Assembly (NCBI RefSeq): GCF_014652715.1
Contig: NZ_BMZI01000007.1
Location: forward strand, 1 to 64,000
Source of the DNA: Salinicola rhizosphaerae
Lineage (GTDB): Bacteria > Pseudomonadota > Gammaproteobacteria > Pseudomonadales > Halomonadaceae
Reading direction: 5' to 3'
DNA: 64,000 bases
Positions 47,857-56,908 of this stretch are shown piece by piece. The notes beneath the pieces were generated by a model. That model was not told where the DNA came from. It did no database searches and saw only the letters and a program-made list of their open reading frames with translations. The position numbers and the translations under genes were made by a program. Numbering within the stretch: the stretch's first letter is position 1; every line of letters starts with the position of its first letter.

Positions 47857-47884
47857 TTGACTTGGCGTGGCGGCATGCTAGAAA
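47857..47884 (+). promoter_or_regulatory. Candidate promoter of pldA
   Basis: TTGACT (47857-47862), a 16-base spacer and TAGAAA (47879-47884) lie 166 bases before the pldA start. The 312-base divergent gap between mscK and pldA (47739-48050) shows nothing else that I can identify. Confidence 0.45.
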
Positions 47885-48050
47885 TCGCCACTGCGATGGG
47901 GCGCGAGTGCAGACGACGTGGAAAAGCAACGCGGAAACCCGGGTGCCACGTCGACCGCCCGCCACCCTTGCCCAGACCCGTAACTGCCGAGGCGAGCCAG
48001 AAACCCGCCCGCATCAATGCCAACCGGATCATTCTCGACAGGACCGTCTC

Positions 48051-49001
48051 ATGACCCTATCTCGCCCGCTAACGTTCCTCGGCCTGCTGCTTGCGGGCGC
48101 CACCACGTCCGGTGCGGCCCTCGCCCAGAGCGATGACGCCGCCGTACCGGGCGGTTCGGTGCAGCAGGCGAGCGATCCGGTCCAGCAGGCGAACGAAAGC
48201 GCCGAGAGCCGGCGGAGCCTGGAAGCGGAAACCGCCGACAACCCGTTGGCGATCACGGCCTACCGGCGCAACTACATCATGCCGTGGACCTACAACACCA
48301 ATCCGGACAAGTCCGACTTTCGCGAAATTTCGTCGGACGGCGATGTCGACAACAGCGAGATCAAGTTTCAGATCAGCTTCAAGGTCAAGCTGGTCAACGA
48401 CATCTTCGGCCACAACGGTGATCTGTTCTTCGCCTACACCCAGCGCAGCTGGTGGCAGGCGTACAACTCCGAGGCCTCGGCGCCCTTCCGCGAGACCAAT
48501 TACGAACCCGAGGCTTTCATGAGCTTCGACAACGACTGGACGCTGTGGGGGTGGACCAACACCATCAACCGCGTCGGCTTCGCGCATCAGTCCAACGGTC
48601 GTTCGGACCCGCTGTCGCGGAGCTGGAACCGCGTCTACGCGGAGTCGATCTTCCAGCGCGGCGACTGGGCGTTCAGCGTTGCCCCGCACTGGCGCGTGCC
48701 CGAGAACGACGCCGACGACGACAATCCGGATCTCGAGAACTACATCGGGTACGGCGATCTGACGCTGGTTCGCGCCTTCGGCGACCAGGAAGTCTCGCTG
48801 ATGGTTCGAGGCAATCCGGGCAAGGCCCACTACGGCGGCCAGCTCGACTACTCCTTCCCGCTGTTCGGCAAGGTTCGCGGCTACGTCCAATATTACAAGG
48901 GTTACGGTGAGAGCCTGATCGATTACAACCACGACGTGCAGCGGTTCGGCCTCGGCTTCAGCATCAACACCTTTCTGGCCGGGATTCCCGGCACGCGTTG
49001 A
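48051..49001 (+). CDS. pldA: Outer-membrane phospholipase A
   Basis: OMPLA hydrolyses phospholipids that reach the outer leaflet, a barrel enzyme activated by dimerisation and calcium. The 316-residue precursor has a signal peptide of about 25 residues (ALA|QSD). The catalytic residues His179 and Ser181 in GFAHQSNGR and Asn193 in SWNRVY have exactly the spacing of E. coli His142, Ser144 and Asn156. It ends with a barrel strand. ATG at 48051 has AGGA eight bases upstream. It guards the same lipid asymmetry as mlaA at 18432. Confidence 0.94.
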   Translation: MTLSRPLTFLGLLLAGATTSGAALAQSDDAAVPGGSVQQASDPVQQANESAESRRSLEAETADNPLAITAYRRNYIMPWTYNTNPDKSDFREISSDGDVDNSEIKFQISFKVKLVNDIFGHNGDLFFAYTQRSWWQAYNSEASAPFRETNYEPEAFMSFDNDWTLWGWTNTINRVGFAHQSNGRSDPLSRSWNRVYAESIFQRGDWAFSVAPHWRVPENDADDDNPDLENYIGYGDLTLVRAFGDQEVSLMVRGNPGKAHYGGQLDYSFPLFGKVRGYVQYYKGYGESLIDYNHDVQRFGLGFSINTFLAGIPGTR

Positions 49002-49061
49002 TGCCCTGCGTGAGCATGGCTATGCTGATTGACGCCAATCGACTGTCAAAGGAAGACACCC

Positions 49062-49409
49062 ATGACCATGCAACCCGTAGGCGGTAACGGCAGCGACGCT
49101 CAGCGCGAGCGTGAAGCATCTACCGATCAGCTCAAGGAAGACCTGCGCAACCTGTCGCACACCGTCGAAGAGCTGATTCACGCCACCGCTGAAGACTCGC
49201 GTGGCAACATCGCCGAGCTGCGCGAGCGTGCCCAGCAGCGTCTCCACGAAACCCGCGAGCGACTCGAGGCGCGCGGCGAGAAGATCTACGCCAGCGCCAG
49301 GGAGCAGGTCGACGCCACCGACCGCTACGTCCACGAGAATCCGTGGACCAGCATCGGTATCGGCGCCGCCGCCGGCGTCGTTCTGGGGCTGTTGCTGGGG
49401 CGCCGTTGA
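49062..49409 (+). CDS. yqjD: YqjD/ElaB family (DUF883) ribosome-associated membrane protein
   Basis: A 115-residue protein with a helical, Glu/Arg-rich body (about 20-85), then VHENPWTSIGIGAAAGVVLG, the C-terminal membrane anchor, ending GRR. The E. coli relatives bind ribosomes at the membrane in stationary phase. ATG at 49062 has AAGGAAG. Its stop overlaps the yqjE start (TGATG). Confidence 0.9.
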   Translation: MTMQPVGGNGSDAQREREASTDQLKEDLRNLSHTVEELIHATAEDSRGNIAELRERAQQRLHETRERLEARGEKIYASAREQVDATDRYVHENPWTSIGIGAAAGVVLGLLLGRR

Positions 49410-49789
49410 TGGCGGGTCCGGCGGAGAACGTGATCGGCGCCGCCCGGCGCCTGATCGCCAACCTGATCGCCAGCGGCGAGACGCGACTGCGCCTCGCCGT
49501 CGTCGAATGGGAAGCCGAACGCGACCGCATGCTGACGCTGCTGCTGCTCGCTGGCGCCGGCCTGATCATGCTGTCGTTCGCCGTCGGCATGCTCCTGCTG
49601 CTGGTCGTCGTGGCCTATTGGGAGGAGTACCGCCTACAGGCCATCGCCATCTGCTCGGTCGGGCTATTCGTGCTCGCCGCAGCACTGATGCTCGGGGCCA
49701 AGCGCGTTGCCAAACGACGCAAGCTGATGGCAGCCACACTTCACCACCTCAACCAAGACCGTCAGGCGCTGGATCCGACCCATGACTAG
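49409..49789 (+). CDS. yqjE: YqjE family inner-membrane protein
   Basis: A 126-residue protein with two hydrophobic spans (about 43-70 and 75-98) between charged ends. The N-terminal RRLIANLIASGETRLRLA is the family pattern. Databases often label it phage holin superfamily III, but the context is the chromosomal yqjD-yqjE-yqjK unit. It overlaps yqjK by eight bases. Confidence 0.88.
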   Translation: MAGPAENVIGAARRLIANLIASGETRLRLAVVEWEAERDRMLTLLLLAGAGLIMLSFAVGMLLLLVVVAYWEEYRLQAIAICSVGLFVLAAALMLGAKRVAKRRKLMAATLHHLNQDRQALDPTHD

Positions 49790-50078
49790 TCGCTCTCGAC
49801 AGCAGCAGATCGACGCGCTGGAGCATGAAATCCTTCAGCAGCGTCTCGACATGACCGCCTCCATGCGCGAATGGCGAGACGCCACGGCGCCGATCGACAA
49901 CGCCTGGAGCAAACTGATGAGTTGGCGCACGCCGCTGCTAGCGGCAGGCAGCCTGCTCGCCTTCCGAGGCGCCCGAAAACCGCGCTCGACCGGTCGGCTT
50001 TTCAAACGCGCGCTGACGGGGCTGATGATGTACAACCGTGGCCGCGCGCTCTATCGCGCCAGCAAGGGCCGTCGCTAG
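49782..50078 (+). CDS. yqjK: YqjK-like protein
   Basis: A 98-residue basic protein, with a helical N-terminal half, a short hydrophobic patch (about 50-62) and a strongly basic C-terminus (RALYRASKGRR). It closes the yqjDEK unit. Sequence support comes mainly from position and size. Confidence 0.8.
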   Translation: MTSRSRQQQIDALEHEILQQRLDMTASMREWRDATAPIDNAWSKLMSWRTPLLAAGSLLAFRGARKPRSTGRLFKRALTGLMMYNRGRALYRASKGRR

Positions 50079-50133
50079 GTAGTGGCAAAATCGATGAGGC
50101 CTTCGCCATGAAGGCCTCGTTGCGCTTGAGATC

Positions 50134-50377
50134 TTTTCGCTCGCGATGCTCGCTTCCAAGCAGAGATCGAAGATGCTTGATCGCTGCGTCATGCGTAGGA
50201 AATGAGCTCTGCTCGCGAAGCCGTTGCCCCTCAGAGCGGTAGGAGCGAGCTCTGCTCGCGAAGTTGCGTCGCAGCAAGCATCTCGAACGAACCCGCTGTT
50301 CCTCTGCGCCGAGGAGCGAGCATCGCGAGCGAAGCCATGGAGCTCGAGATCTTTTCGCGAGCAGAGCTCGCTCCTAT
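50134..50377. repeat. Cluster of five REP-like palindromic repeats
   Basis: Copies of a GTAGGAGCGAGCTCTGCTCGCGAA-like element lie in the 326-base gap 50079-50404. Forward copies are at 50195-50220, 50239-50263 and 50311-50334; inverted copies are at 50134-50157 and 50351-50377. Each core is an imperfect palindrome (GAGC...GCTC), and the two inverted copies share the flank GAGATCTTTTCGC. This is the build of bacterial REP/BIME arrays. No transposase of the RAYT type is in the window. Nothing else is seen in the gap. Confidence 0.88.
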
Positions 50378-50404
50378 GAGAAAACTGAGGCTCGTGAGGC
50401 AAAC

Positions 50405-51586
50405 CTAGACCGCCTGCCCGCAGGCGACACCCGAGGCCCAGGCCCACTGGAAATTGAACCCGCCCAGTTCGCCGGTCACGTCCAGCACCTCGCCAATGAA
50501 ATAGAGCTGCGGCAAGTCATTGACGGCAAAGGTCTTCGACGAGATCGCCGCAGTGTCAACGCCGCCCAGAGTCACTTCCGCCGTACGCCAGCCTTCGGTC
50601 CCCGCCGGCTTGAACGTCCAGCGATGAAGCGCCTGCGCGAATGCTTCGATATCGCGATTGGACAGCTCGCCGAAGGGCCGATCCGACCAGCCCTGCCACT
50701 CCATCATCGACTGCGCCAGACGTCGCGGGAGCGCATCACCGAGCCAGGCGGCCAGTCGACGCTTGGGATGCTGCGCTCTCGAATGGCTCCACTCATCGGG
50801 GATCGAGCGTCCGGGCAGCCAGTCAATCTCGACTGGCATGCCGGCCTGCCAGTGGCTGGATGCCTGCAGCATGGCCGGCCCGGAAAGACCGCGATGGGTG
50901 AAGAGCAGCGGTTCGTCATAGCGCCCGTCACCGCAGCGCGCGGTCACCGGGCACGAGAGCCCGGCCAGTTCGCCCAGTGTCGACTTCCACTGGGAGGTCA
51001 CCGTAAACGGCACCAGCGCGGCACGCGTCTCGGTCACTTCGAGATCGAAATTACGCGCCACCTCGTAGCCGAACCCGGTCGCGCCGAGCGTGGGAATCGA
51101 CAGACCGCCGGTCGCGATCACCAGCGCGCCGGCCTCGATACGCTCGCCACCCGCGCGAAGCCGCATGCCCTCTCCGCATCGCTCGACCTCGGTGACCGGC
51201 GTCGAGAGCGAGACCTCCACGCCGGCCCACTCACACTCCGTGAGCAGCATCGCCGCGATCTCCTTGGCCGACTGAGCGCAGAACAGCTGCCCAGGCGCTT
51301 TCTCGACATAATCGATGGCATGGCGTTCGACCAGCTCGACGAAATGTTGCGGTGTATAACGTTTCAGCGCCGAGATGGCGAAATGGGGATTGCGCGAGAA
51401 GAAATGCGCCGGCCGGGTGGCCAGATTGGTGAAGTTGCAGCGGCCCCCGCCGGACATCAGTATCTTCTTGCCCGCCTTGTTGGCATGATCGACCACGCGC
51501 ACGCGCAGCCCGCGATAGCCGGCGGTCAACGCACACATCAGACCGGCCGCGCCGGCGCCAACGATAACGACGTCATAGGTTTTCAT
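50405..51586 (-). CDS. HI0933-type flavoprotein (YhiN/BaiN family FAD oxidoreductase)
   Basis: A 393-residue FAD protein. The dinucleotide motif VVIVGAGAAGLMCAL is at 5-19, and the family block ILMSGGGRCNFTN follows at about 43-55. The C-terminal FAD segment VTGELGGFNFQWAWASG is intact. Reactions are not settled for most members. ATG at 51586 gives the family start; an in-frame TTG at 51616 is unlikely. The stop lies next to the REP cluster. Confidence 0.9.
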   Translation of the reverse strand: MKTYDVVIVGAGAAGLMCALTAGYRGLRVRVVDHANKAGKKILMSGGGRCNFTNLATRPAHFFSRNPHFAISALKRYTPQHFVELVERHAIDYVEKAPGQLFCAQSAKEIAAMLLTECEWAGVEVSLSTPVTEVERCGEGMRLRAGGERIEAGALVIATGGLSIPTLGATGFGYEVARNFDLEVTETRAALVPFTVTSQWKSTLGELAGLSCPVTARCGDGRYDEPLLFTHRGLSGPAMLQASSHWQAGMPVEIDWLPGRSIPDEWSHSRAQHPKRRLAAWLGDALPRRLAQSMMEWQGWSDRPFGELSNRDIEAFAQALHRWTFKPAGTEGWRTAEVTLGGVDTAAISSKTFAVNDLPQLYFIGEVLDVTGELGGFNFQWAWASGVACGQAV

Positions 51587-51833
51587 GACAGGATGCAGGA
51601 TTTCATAACGGATCAAGACTCACGGCTGATAGGGCTCCACGGCAGATAGGGCTTCACGACAGCCCGGTGTCACCAGGCGTTTTTATCCGCCCAGTCAGCG
51701 GATTCGGGGCGCGTATCTTAACAGACCCGTCCGGCCGGCTGCCGATGTACCTTCATCCGTGATTCATGGAATTTCCGGTAGCGTGTCGCTAAAACGAGAT
51801 GTCGACAAGACGACAACAACACTGACGATACCC

Positions 51834-52991
51834 ATGATCGATACGCGCAAACCTTCCTTCCCTCGACGCCTCTCGCACGCTCTTCTGTGGCTGCTGCTGG
51901 CCGGACTAACGATACCCGCACTCGCGCAGAGTGTGTCGGCACCGACGGCGGTGATCGCCGCCACGGTTAAGGAGACGACCTGGCAGGACCCGGTCGAGGC
52001 GCTGGGCACGCTGCGTGCCGATGAGAGCGTCACGCTCTCATCGACCGTGACGGGCACCATCGACGCTTTCAATTTCGATGACGGTGACGCGGTCAGCGCC
52101 GGTCAGTGGCTCGTCCAGCTTGACGACGATGAGGTGCAGGCGGAGCTGCGCGCGGCAGAGGCGGTGCAGCGCCAGCGGCAGAGCGCGCTTGATCGCGCCC
52201 AGCAGCTGCAGGACCGCAACCTGGGCGTACGCGCCACGCTCGAGGACAACGCCGCTCTGGTCCAGCAGAGCCGCGCCGAGATCGATGCGCTGCGCGCACG
52301 CATTGCCGATCACCGCGTGCGAGCCCCTTTTGCCGGCAGCGTCGGCCTGCGGGAGTTGAGCGTCGGCGCGCTGGTCACACCCGGCACCGAGCTGGTCACG
52401 CTCGACAAGCTCGATATCATGAAGCTCGACTTCACGGTGCCGGCGACGCTCCTGGCTGTGCTGCATCCCGGGCTGACGCTCGAAGCCACAACACCGGGCT
52501 ATCCGGAGACGATCTTCCGCGCGAAGATCGCGCATCTCGGCACGCGGATCGACCCGATCTCGCGCAGTCTGGTCGTGCGTGCCGTTCTGCCCAACGACGA
52601 CGGGCGACTGCGCCCCGGCATGCTGATGGAGATCCATCTTGCGCAGCCGGCTCGGTCTGCGCTGACCATCCCCGAGAGTGCACTCGTGCCGGACGGCGAA
52701 CGGCAGACCGTATGGAAGCTTGGCGGCCTGGACGAAGAGACGCCGCGCGTCAGCCGCCAGGAGGTCACCATCGGCGAGCGCCGCACGGGCCAGGTCGAGA
52801 TCCTCCGCGGCCTCGATCGTGGCGACCGGGTCGTCACCCACGGTACGCTCAAGGTTCGCGACGGTGACGCCGTCGACCTGATTGCCGTGGACCCGCCCGC
52901 CTCGCGGATCGAGGATGTGCTGGAGCGCCAGCGTCGTGCCATGCGCTCGTCGGCAACCTCGTCACAGCCTGCCCCGGGTACGCCCGACTGA
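51834..52991 (+). CDS. RND efflux periplasmic adaptor protein
   Basis: A 385-residue membrane-fusion protein: signal region (about 15-33, WLLLAGLTIPALAQS), lipoyl half-motifs at about 55-95 and 160-185 flanking a short alpha-hairpin, then beta-barrel and membrane-proximal domains. No lipobox is seen. ATG at 51834 is preferred, although the ribosome site is weak; a GTG at 51759 is in frame. The stop overlaps the permease start (TGATG). Confidence 0.9.
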   Translation: MIDTRKPSFPRRLSHALLWLLLAGLTIPALAQSVSAPTAVIAATVKETTWQDPVEALGTLRADESVTLSSTVTGTIDAFNFDDGDAVSAGQWLVQLDDDEVQAELRAAEAVQRQRQSALDRAQQLQDRNLGVRATLEDNAALVQQSRAEIDALRARIADHRVRAPFAGSVGLRELSVGALVTPGTELVTLDKLDIMKLDFTVPATLLAVLHPGLTLEATTPGYPETIFRAKIAHLGTRIDPISRSLVVRAVLPNDDGRLRPGMLMEIHLAQPARSALTIPESALVPDGERQTVWKLGGLDEETPRVSRQEVTIGERRTGQVEILRGLDRGDRVVTHGTLKVRDGDAVDLIAVDPPASRIEDVLERQRRAMRSSATSSQPAPGTPD

Positions 52992-55900
52992 TGCGGCTTT
53001 CCGATCTCTCCATCCGCCGGCCAGTACTAGCAACGGTCGCCTCGCTGCTGCTGATCGCCTTCGGGCTGCTCGCGGTCGAACGTCTGCCGTTGCAGGAATA
53101 TCCGGCCATCGATCCACCGATCGTCAGCATCGAGACGGCCTACCCCGGCGCCTCCGCGAGCGTGGTCGAAACCCGTATTACCCAACTGATCGAGGATCGG
53201 ATCGCCGGCATCGAGGGAATCGTGTCGATCGAATCGAGCAGCGCCGATGGCGAGTCCGAGATCGATGTCGAATTCTCGCTCGACCGCGACATCGACGCCG
53301 CCGCCAACGACATTCGCGACCGCGTCTCTTCGGTCGCCGACAACCTGCCGGATCAGGCCGATCCGCCGGAGATCGAAAAAAGCGACAGCAGTGACGACGT
53401 GATCGTCTGGCTGTCGCTTTCGGGCGAGGGCTACACCATCCCCGAGCTGACCGACTATGCCAATCGCTACCTGGTCGATCGTTTCTCGACCCAGAGCGGC
53501 GTCGCCAGGGTGCGCCTGAGCGGCGGCAAGGAGTATGCCATGCGGGTCTGGCTCGACCGCAACGCGCTTGCCGCTCGCGGCCTGACGGTCGATGACGTCG
53601 CCGCTTCGCTGGAAGCGGAAAATGTCGAGCTGCCCGCCGGGTTCCTGGAGTCGAGGGATCGACAGTTCACGCTACGTATCCCACGTAACTTCGTCACCGC
53701 CGATGACTTCCGGCGACTCGTCGTGGCGCGCGGCGGTAACGGCTACCTGGTCAGACTGGGCGATATCGCCCGCGTCGAGGTCGGCTCGGTCGAGGAGCGT
53801 TCGCTCTATCGCGGCAACGGCGTGCCCATGGTCGGGCTTGGCATGATCAAGCAGTCGACGGCGAGCGTCCTCGAAGTCGCCGAGGGCGCCAAGGCCGAAA
53901 TGGCCAGACTCCGGCAGACGCTGCCGGAAGGCATGACGCTCTCCCTGAACTTCGATTCGTCGATCTTCGTCGCCGGCGCCCTGCACGAGGTAATCGTCAC
54001 GCTGTTCATCGCCATGGCACTGGTGGTCGTGGTGATCTTCGTCTTCCTCGGCAACGTGCGTACCACGCTGGTACCGGCGGTCACCGTCCCGATCTCGCTG
54101 ATCGGGACTTTCATCTTTCTCGCGCTGTTCGGTTTCACGCTGAACCTGCTCACGCTGCTGGCGCTGGTTCTCGCCATCGGCCTGGTGGTCGACGATGCCA
54201 TCGTGGTGATCGAGAACGTCCATCGCCGCATGGTCAGTCACGGCGAGACGCCCCTGGTCGCCGCCTACCGCGGCACCCGGGAGATCGGCTTCGCGGTGAT
54301 CGCGACCACCCTCGTGCTGGTGACCGTGTTCGTGCCGCTGAGTCTGCTGCAGGGTGACATCGGCCGGCTGTTCTCGGAGTTCGCGTTGACGCTCGCGGCA
54401 GCCGTCGCGCTCTCCTGCCTGGTGGCGCTGTCGCTGGCGCCGATGCTCTGTTCCAAATTGCTCAGCCCACGCATGCACGAAAACCGCATCAGTCGCACCG
54501 TTCACTGGCTGCTCGAGCGTTCGCAGAACACCTATCGCCGCGCGTTGATGATCGCGCTGCGCTGGCGCTGGGCGGTGGTCGGCTCGTTCTGCCTGTTGCT
54601 GGCCGCGACCGCCTGGCTGTTCCAGCAGCTGCCGAACGAATACACCCCACGCGAGGATCGCGGCGCCTTCTTCGTGCTGATCGAAGGCCCGCCGGGCGCG
54701 ACCTTCCGCTACATGCAGGATTACTACGACGAGATAGAGGCGAGGCTGATGACCCTGGTCGATCGCGGCGAGATCAATCAGGTGTCGATGCGGGGCCCCC
54801 GGGGCTTCGGGAGCGTCGAGAACTTCAACGATGGTATGGCGATCGTCACCCTCAAGGACTGGAGCGAACGCCGCTCGGCGTGGGAGATCATGGCGGAGAT
54901 TCGCGAACGTCTCGACGGTCTGCCCGGCGTCACCGCCGTGCCCGTCATGCGTCAGGGCTTCGGCGGGCGCGTCGAGAAGCCGGTCCAGTTCGTGCTTGGC
55001 GGTGGCACCTACGAAGCGCTGGTCGACTGGCGAGACCGTATGCTCGCGCGAATTCGCACCGATGACAGCGGACTCGAAGCGGTCGACAGCGATTACAAGG
55101 AAACCCAGCCGCAGCTACGTATCGAGATCGACTACGACCGCGCTGCCTCGCTGGGAGTCACCGTCAGCACCATCGGCAACACGCTGGAAACGCTCTTCGG
55201 CGGACGCAACGTGACCACCTACGTTGACAACGGCGAGGAGTACGACGTCATTCTCGAGGGCGAGCGCGACCGCCAGCGCCAGCCCAGCGCCCTCGACAAC
55301 GTGCAGGTCCGTTCCGCCACCAGCGGCGCACTGATTCCGCTCGCAAGCCTGGTCACGGTCTCCGAATTCGCCGGCGCCAGCGAACTCAATCGATTCAATC
55401 GCATGCGCGCCATCACGCTGGAAGCGAATCTGGCCGACGGCGTCGCGCTCGGCGACGCGCTCGACTATCTGCAGACCGTTGCCGACGAGGAGCTGCCCAT
55501 TGAGGCGGTGATCGACTACAAGGGGCCCTCGCGCGACTTCCAGGAAGCGAGCGGGGCCACGCAATTCTTGCTCGCTCTCGGCATCCTCGTCGTGTTTCTG
55601 GTACTGGCGGCGCAGTTCGAAAGCTTCATTCACCCGTTGGTGATCATGCTCACCGTGCCGCTGGCGATCAGCGGCGCGCTGCTGGGTCTCTGGGTCAGCG
55701 GGCAGTCGCTCAATATCTACAGCCAGGTCGGACTGGTGATGCTGGTCGGCCTGGCGGCGAAAAACGGCATTCTGATCGTCGAATTCGCCAACCAGCTTCG
55801 CGATCAGGGGCGGGAGTTCACGACCGCGCTGGTCGATGCTGCGGTCACTCGCCTGCGGCCGATCCTCATGACCACCGTCACCACCATGGCCGGCGCGGTA

Positions 55901-56101
55901 CCGCTACTGCTGGCCTTCGGCCCGGGGTCAGAATCGCGACTGGTCATCGGCACCGTGATCTTCTGCGGCGTCGCCGTCGCCACGCTGCTGACGCTCTTCG
56001 TGGTGCCGGTCGCCTACGCCCTGCTCGCCAGGCGCACCGGCTCTCCCGGGGATGTCGCCCGCCGACTCGAACGCGAGATGCAGCCCCGCGACGATGCCTG
56101 A
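52991..56101 (+). CDS. RND multidrug efflux permease
   Basis: A 1036-residue AcrB-type proton antiporter trimer subunit with 12 spans and two large periplasmic loops. The proton-relay Asp401/Asp402 lie in GLVVDDAIVVIENV and the Lys in GLAAKNGILIVEFANQLRD, so it should be active. The Glu/Asp-rich porter region and FLGNVRTTLVPAVTVP are typical of drug rather than heavy-metal pumps. There is no outer-membrane channel gene or local repressor, so it probably shares a TolC. Confidence 0.93.
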   Translation: MRLSDLSIRRPVLATVASLLLIAFGLLAVERLPLQEYPAIDPPIVSIETAYPGASASVVETRITQLIEDRIAGIEGIVSIESSSADGESEIDVEFSLDRDIDAAANDIRDRVSSVADNLPDQADPPEIEKSDSSDDVIVWLSLSGEGYTIPELTDYANRYLVDRFSTQSGVARVRLSGGKEYAMRVWLDRNALAARGLTVDDVAASLEAENVELPAGFLESRDRQFTLRIPRNFVTADDFRRLVVARGGNGYLVRLGDIARVEVGSVEERSLYRGNGVPMVGLGMIKQSTASVLEVAEGAKAEMARLRQTLPEGMTLSLNFDSSIFVAGALHEVIVTLFIAMALVVVVIFVFLGNVRTTLVPAVTVPISLIGTFIFLALFGFTLNLLTLLALVLAIGLVVDDAIVVIENVHRRMVSHGETPLVAAYRGTREIGFAVIATTLVLVTVFVPLSLLQGDIGRLFSEFALTLAAAVALSCLVALSLAPMLCSKLLSPRMHENRISRTVHWLLERSQNTYRRALMIALRWRWAVVGSFCLLLAATAWLFQQLPNEYTPREDRGAFFVLIEGPPGATFRYMQDYYDEIEARLMTLVDRGEINQVSMRGPRGFGSVENFNDGMAIVTLKDWSERRSAWEIMAEIRERLDGLPGVTAVPVMRQGFGGRVEKPVQFVLGGGTYEALVDWRDRMLARIRTDDSGLEAVDSDYKETQPQLRIEIDYDRAASLGVTVSTIGNTLETLFGGRNVTTYVDNGEEYDVILEGERDRQRQPSALDNVQVRSATSGALIPLASLVTVSEFAGASELNRFNRMRAITLEANLADGVALGDALDYLQTVADEELPIEAVIDYKGPSRDFQEASGATQFLLALGILVVFLVLAAQFESFIHPLVIMLTVPLAISGALLGLWVSGQSLNIYSQVGLVMLVGLAAKNGILIVEFANQLRDQGREFTTALVDAAVTRLRPILMTTVTTMAGAVPLLLAFGPGSESRLVIGTVIFCGVAVATLLTLFVVPVAYALLARRTGSPGDVARRLEREMQPRDDA

Positions 56102-56197
56102 TCACCGCCCTGGCGGCGCTGCAAATTGGGACTACACTGCAGAAGGTGACGACCGGCCGATAGGGCCACGCCCCGTCGGCGGCAAGGAGGGAATCCC

Positions 56198-56530
56198 GTG
56201 AGTCTTTTCCATCGAGACGACAAGCAGTCCCAGGTCAACCGGATCGAAGAGGATCTGACAGGGCCCTCGACCGAACCGTCGTCGGTGTCACCCGCGTCAG
56301 CAGGTACCGTCACCGAGCCGCTCGAGGAGAGTATCGACGAAGCGCCAGCCGCGGCCCGCTATTACCTGGAAGCGGGCGACTGGGCGACCCGCTCGAGACG
56401 CCGGCTCGACGAACAGATTACCGATACCTGCCAGAGCTGCGATACGTTCGTCAGGCGCAAGCCCTGGAAGAGTGTCGGAATCGCGGCGTTGGGCGGTGCC
56501 GTTCTGGCATTGATGGTGACTCGCCAGTGA
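56198..56530 (+). CDS. DUF883-like membrane-anchored protein (divergent YqjD/ElaB paralogue)
   Basis: A 110-residue protein starting with GTG at 56198 behind AAGGAGG, a very strong site. The N-terminal half is Ser/Thr/Glu-rich and probably disordered. A short helix then leads to RRKPWKSVGIAALGGAVLALM, the ElaB/YqjD-type anchor. It carries two Cys (CQSC) that are not in the other paralogues. It is followed 44 bases later by a related gene. Confidence 0.75.
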   Translation: MSLFHRDDKQSQVNRIEEDLTGPSTEPSSVSPASAGTVTEPLEESIDEAPAAARYYLEAGDWATRSRRRLDEQITDTCQSCDTFVRRKPWKSVGIAALGGAVLALMVTRQ

Positions 56531-56574
56531 TCCGCACAGCGTCCATTTCCACCTACCACGATTAAGGATGATCC

Positions 56575-56811
56575 ATGAGCCGCAATTATCGAGAAGATGC
56601 GCGTGAAGCCTATCGCGATGCCAAGCGTCGGGGACGCCGCGGCGTGGAGCGCGCACGCCATCGCGCCGACGATATCAGCCACGACCTGGCCGAGCACGCC
56701 GAGGAAGCGTGGCGCGAGACCGACGACTACGTACACCGCAACGCCTGGAGCAGTGTTGGTGTTGCCGCTCTGGCAGGTTTTGCGATCGGCTTCTTCGTCG
56801 GCCGTCGCTGA
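56575..56811 (+). CDS. DUF883 family short membrane-anchored protein
   Basis: A 78-residue protein with a very basic helical start (REDAREAYRDAKRRGRRG), then WRETDDYVHRNAWSSVGVAA and an anchor ending GRR like YqjD. It is a third DUF883-type gene within 8 kb. Hairpins follow at 56825-56885. Confidence 0.85.
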   Translation: MSRNYREDAREAYRDAKRRGRRGVERARHRADDISHDLAEHAEEAWRETDDYVHRNAWSSVGVAALAGFAIGFFVGRR

Positions 56812-56824
56812 GAACCGGAAGTGA

Positions 56825-56885
56825 GCTGACCGGAGTGACGGTCAGCCTGAGAGAAGGCCCGGATGCCGATGGCACCCGGGCCTTC
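56825..56885 (+). terminator. Two hairpins after the DUF883 genes
   Basis: The first, GCTGACCG-GAGTGA-CGGTCAGC (56825-56846), is perfect. The second, with arms GAAGGCCCGG and CCGGGCCTTC (56853-56885), is longer and ends CCTTCTCG with only a weak T run. They lie between the convergent DUF883 gene and the SMC-like gene and may serve either. Confidence 0.6.
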
Positions 56886-56908
56886 TCGTGACCAGGATCA
56901 CCTTTGAA

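Noticed and set aside
47739-48032. N-terminal extension of the MscK-type protein
   Set aside because: The frame is open upstream of 47738, but the extension is Arg/Pro-rich, lacks family similarity, and the start at 47738 has an AAGGAG site and a proper signal region.
49409-49789. Prophage remnant suggested by the holin-like YqjE
   Set aside because: It belongs to the chromosomal yqjD-yqjE-yqjK unit and no other phage gene is near.
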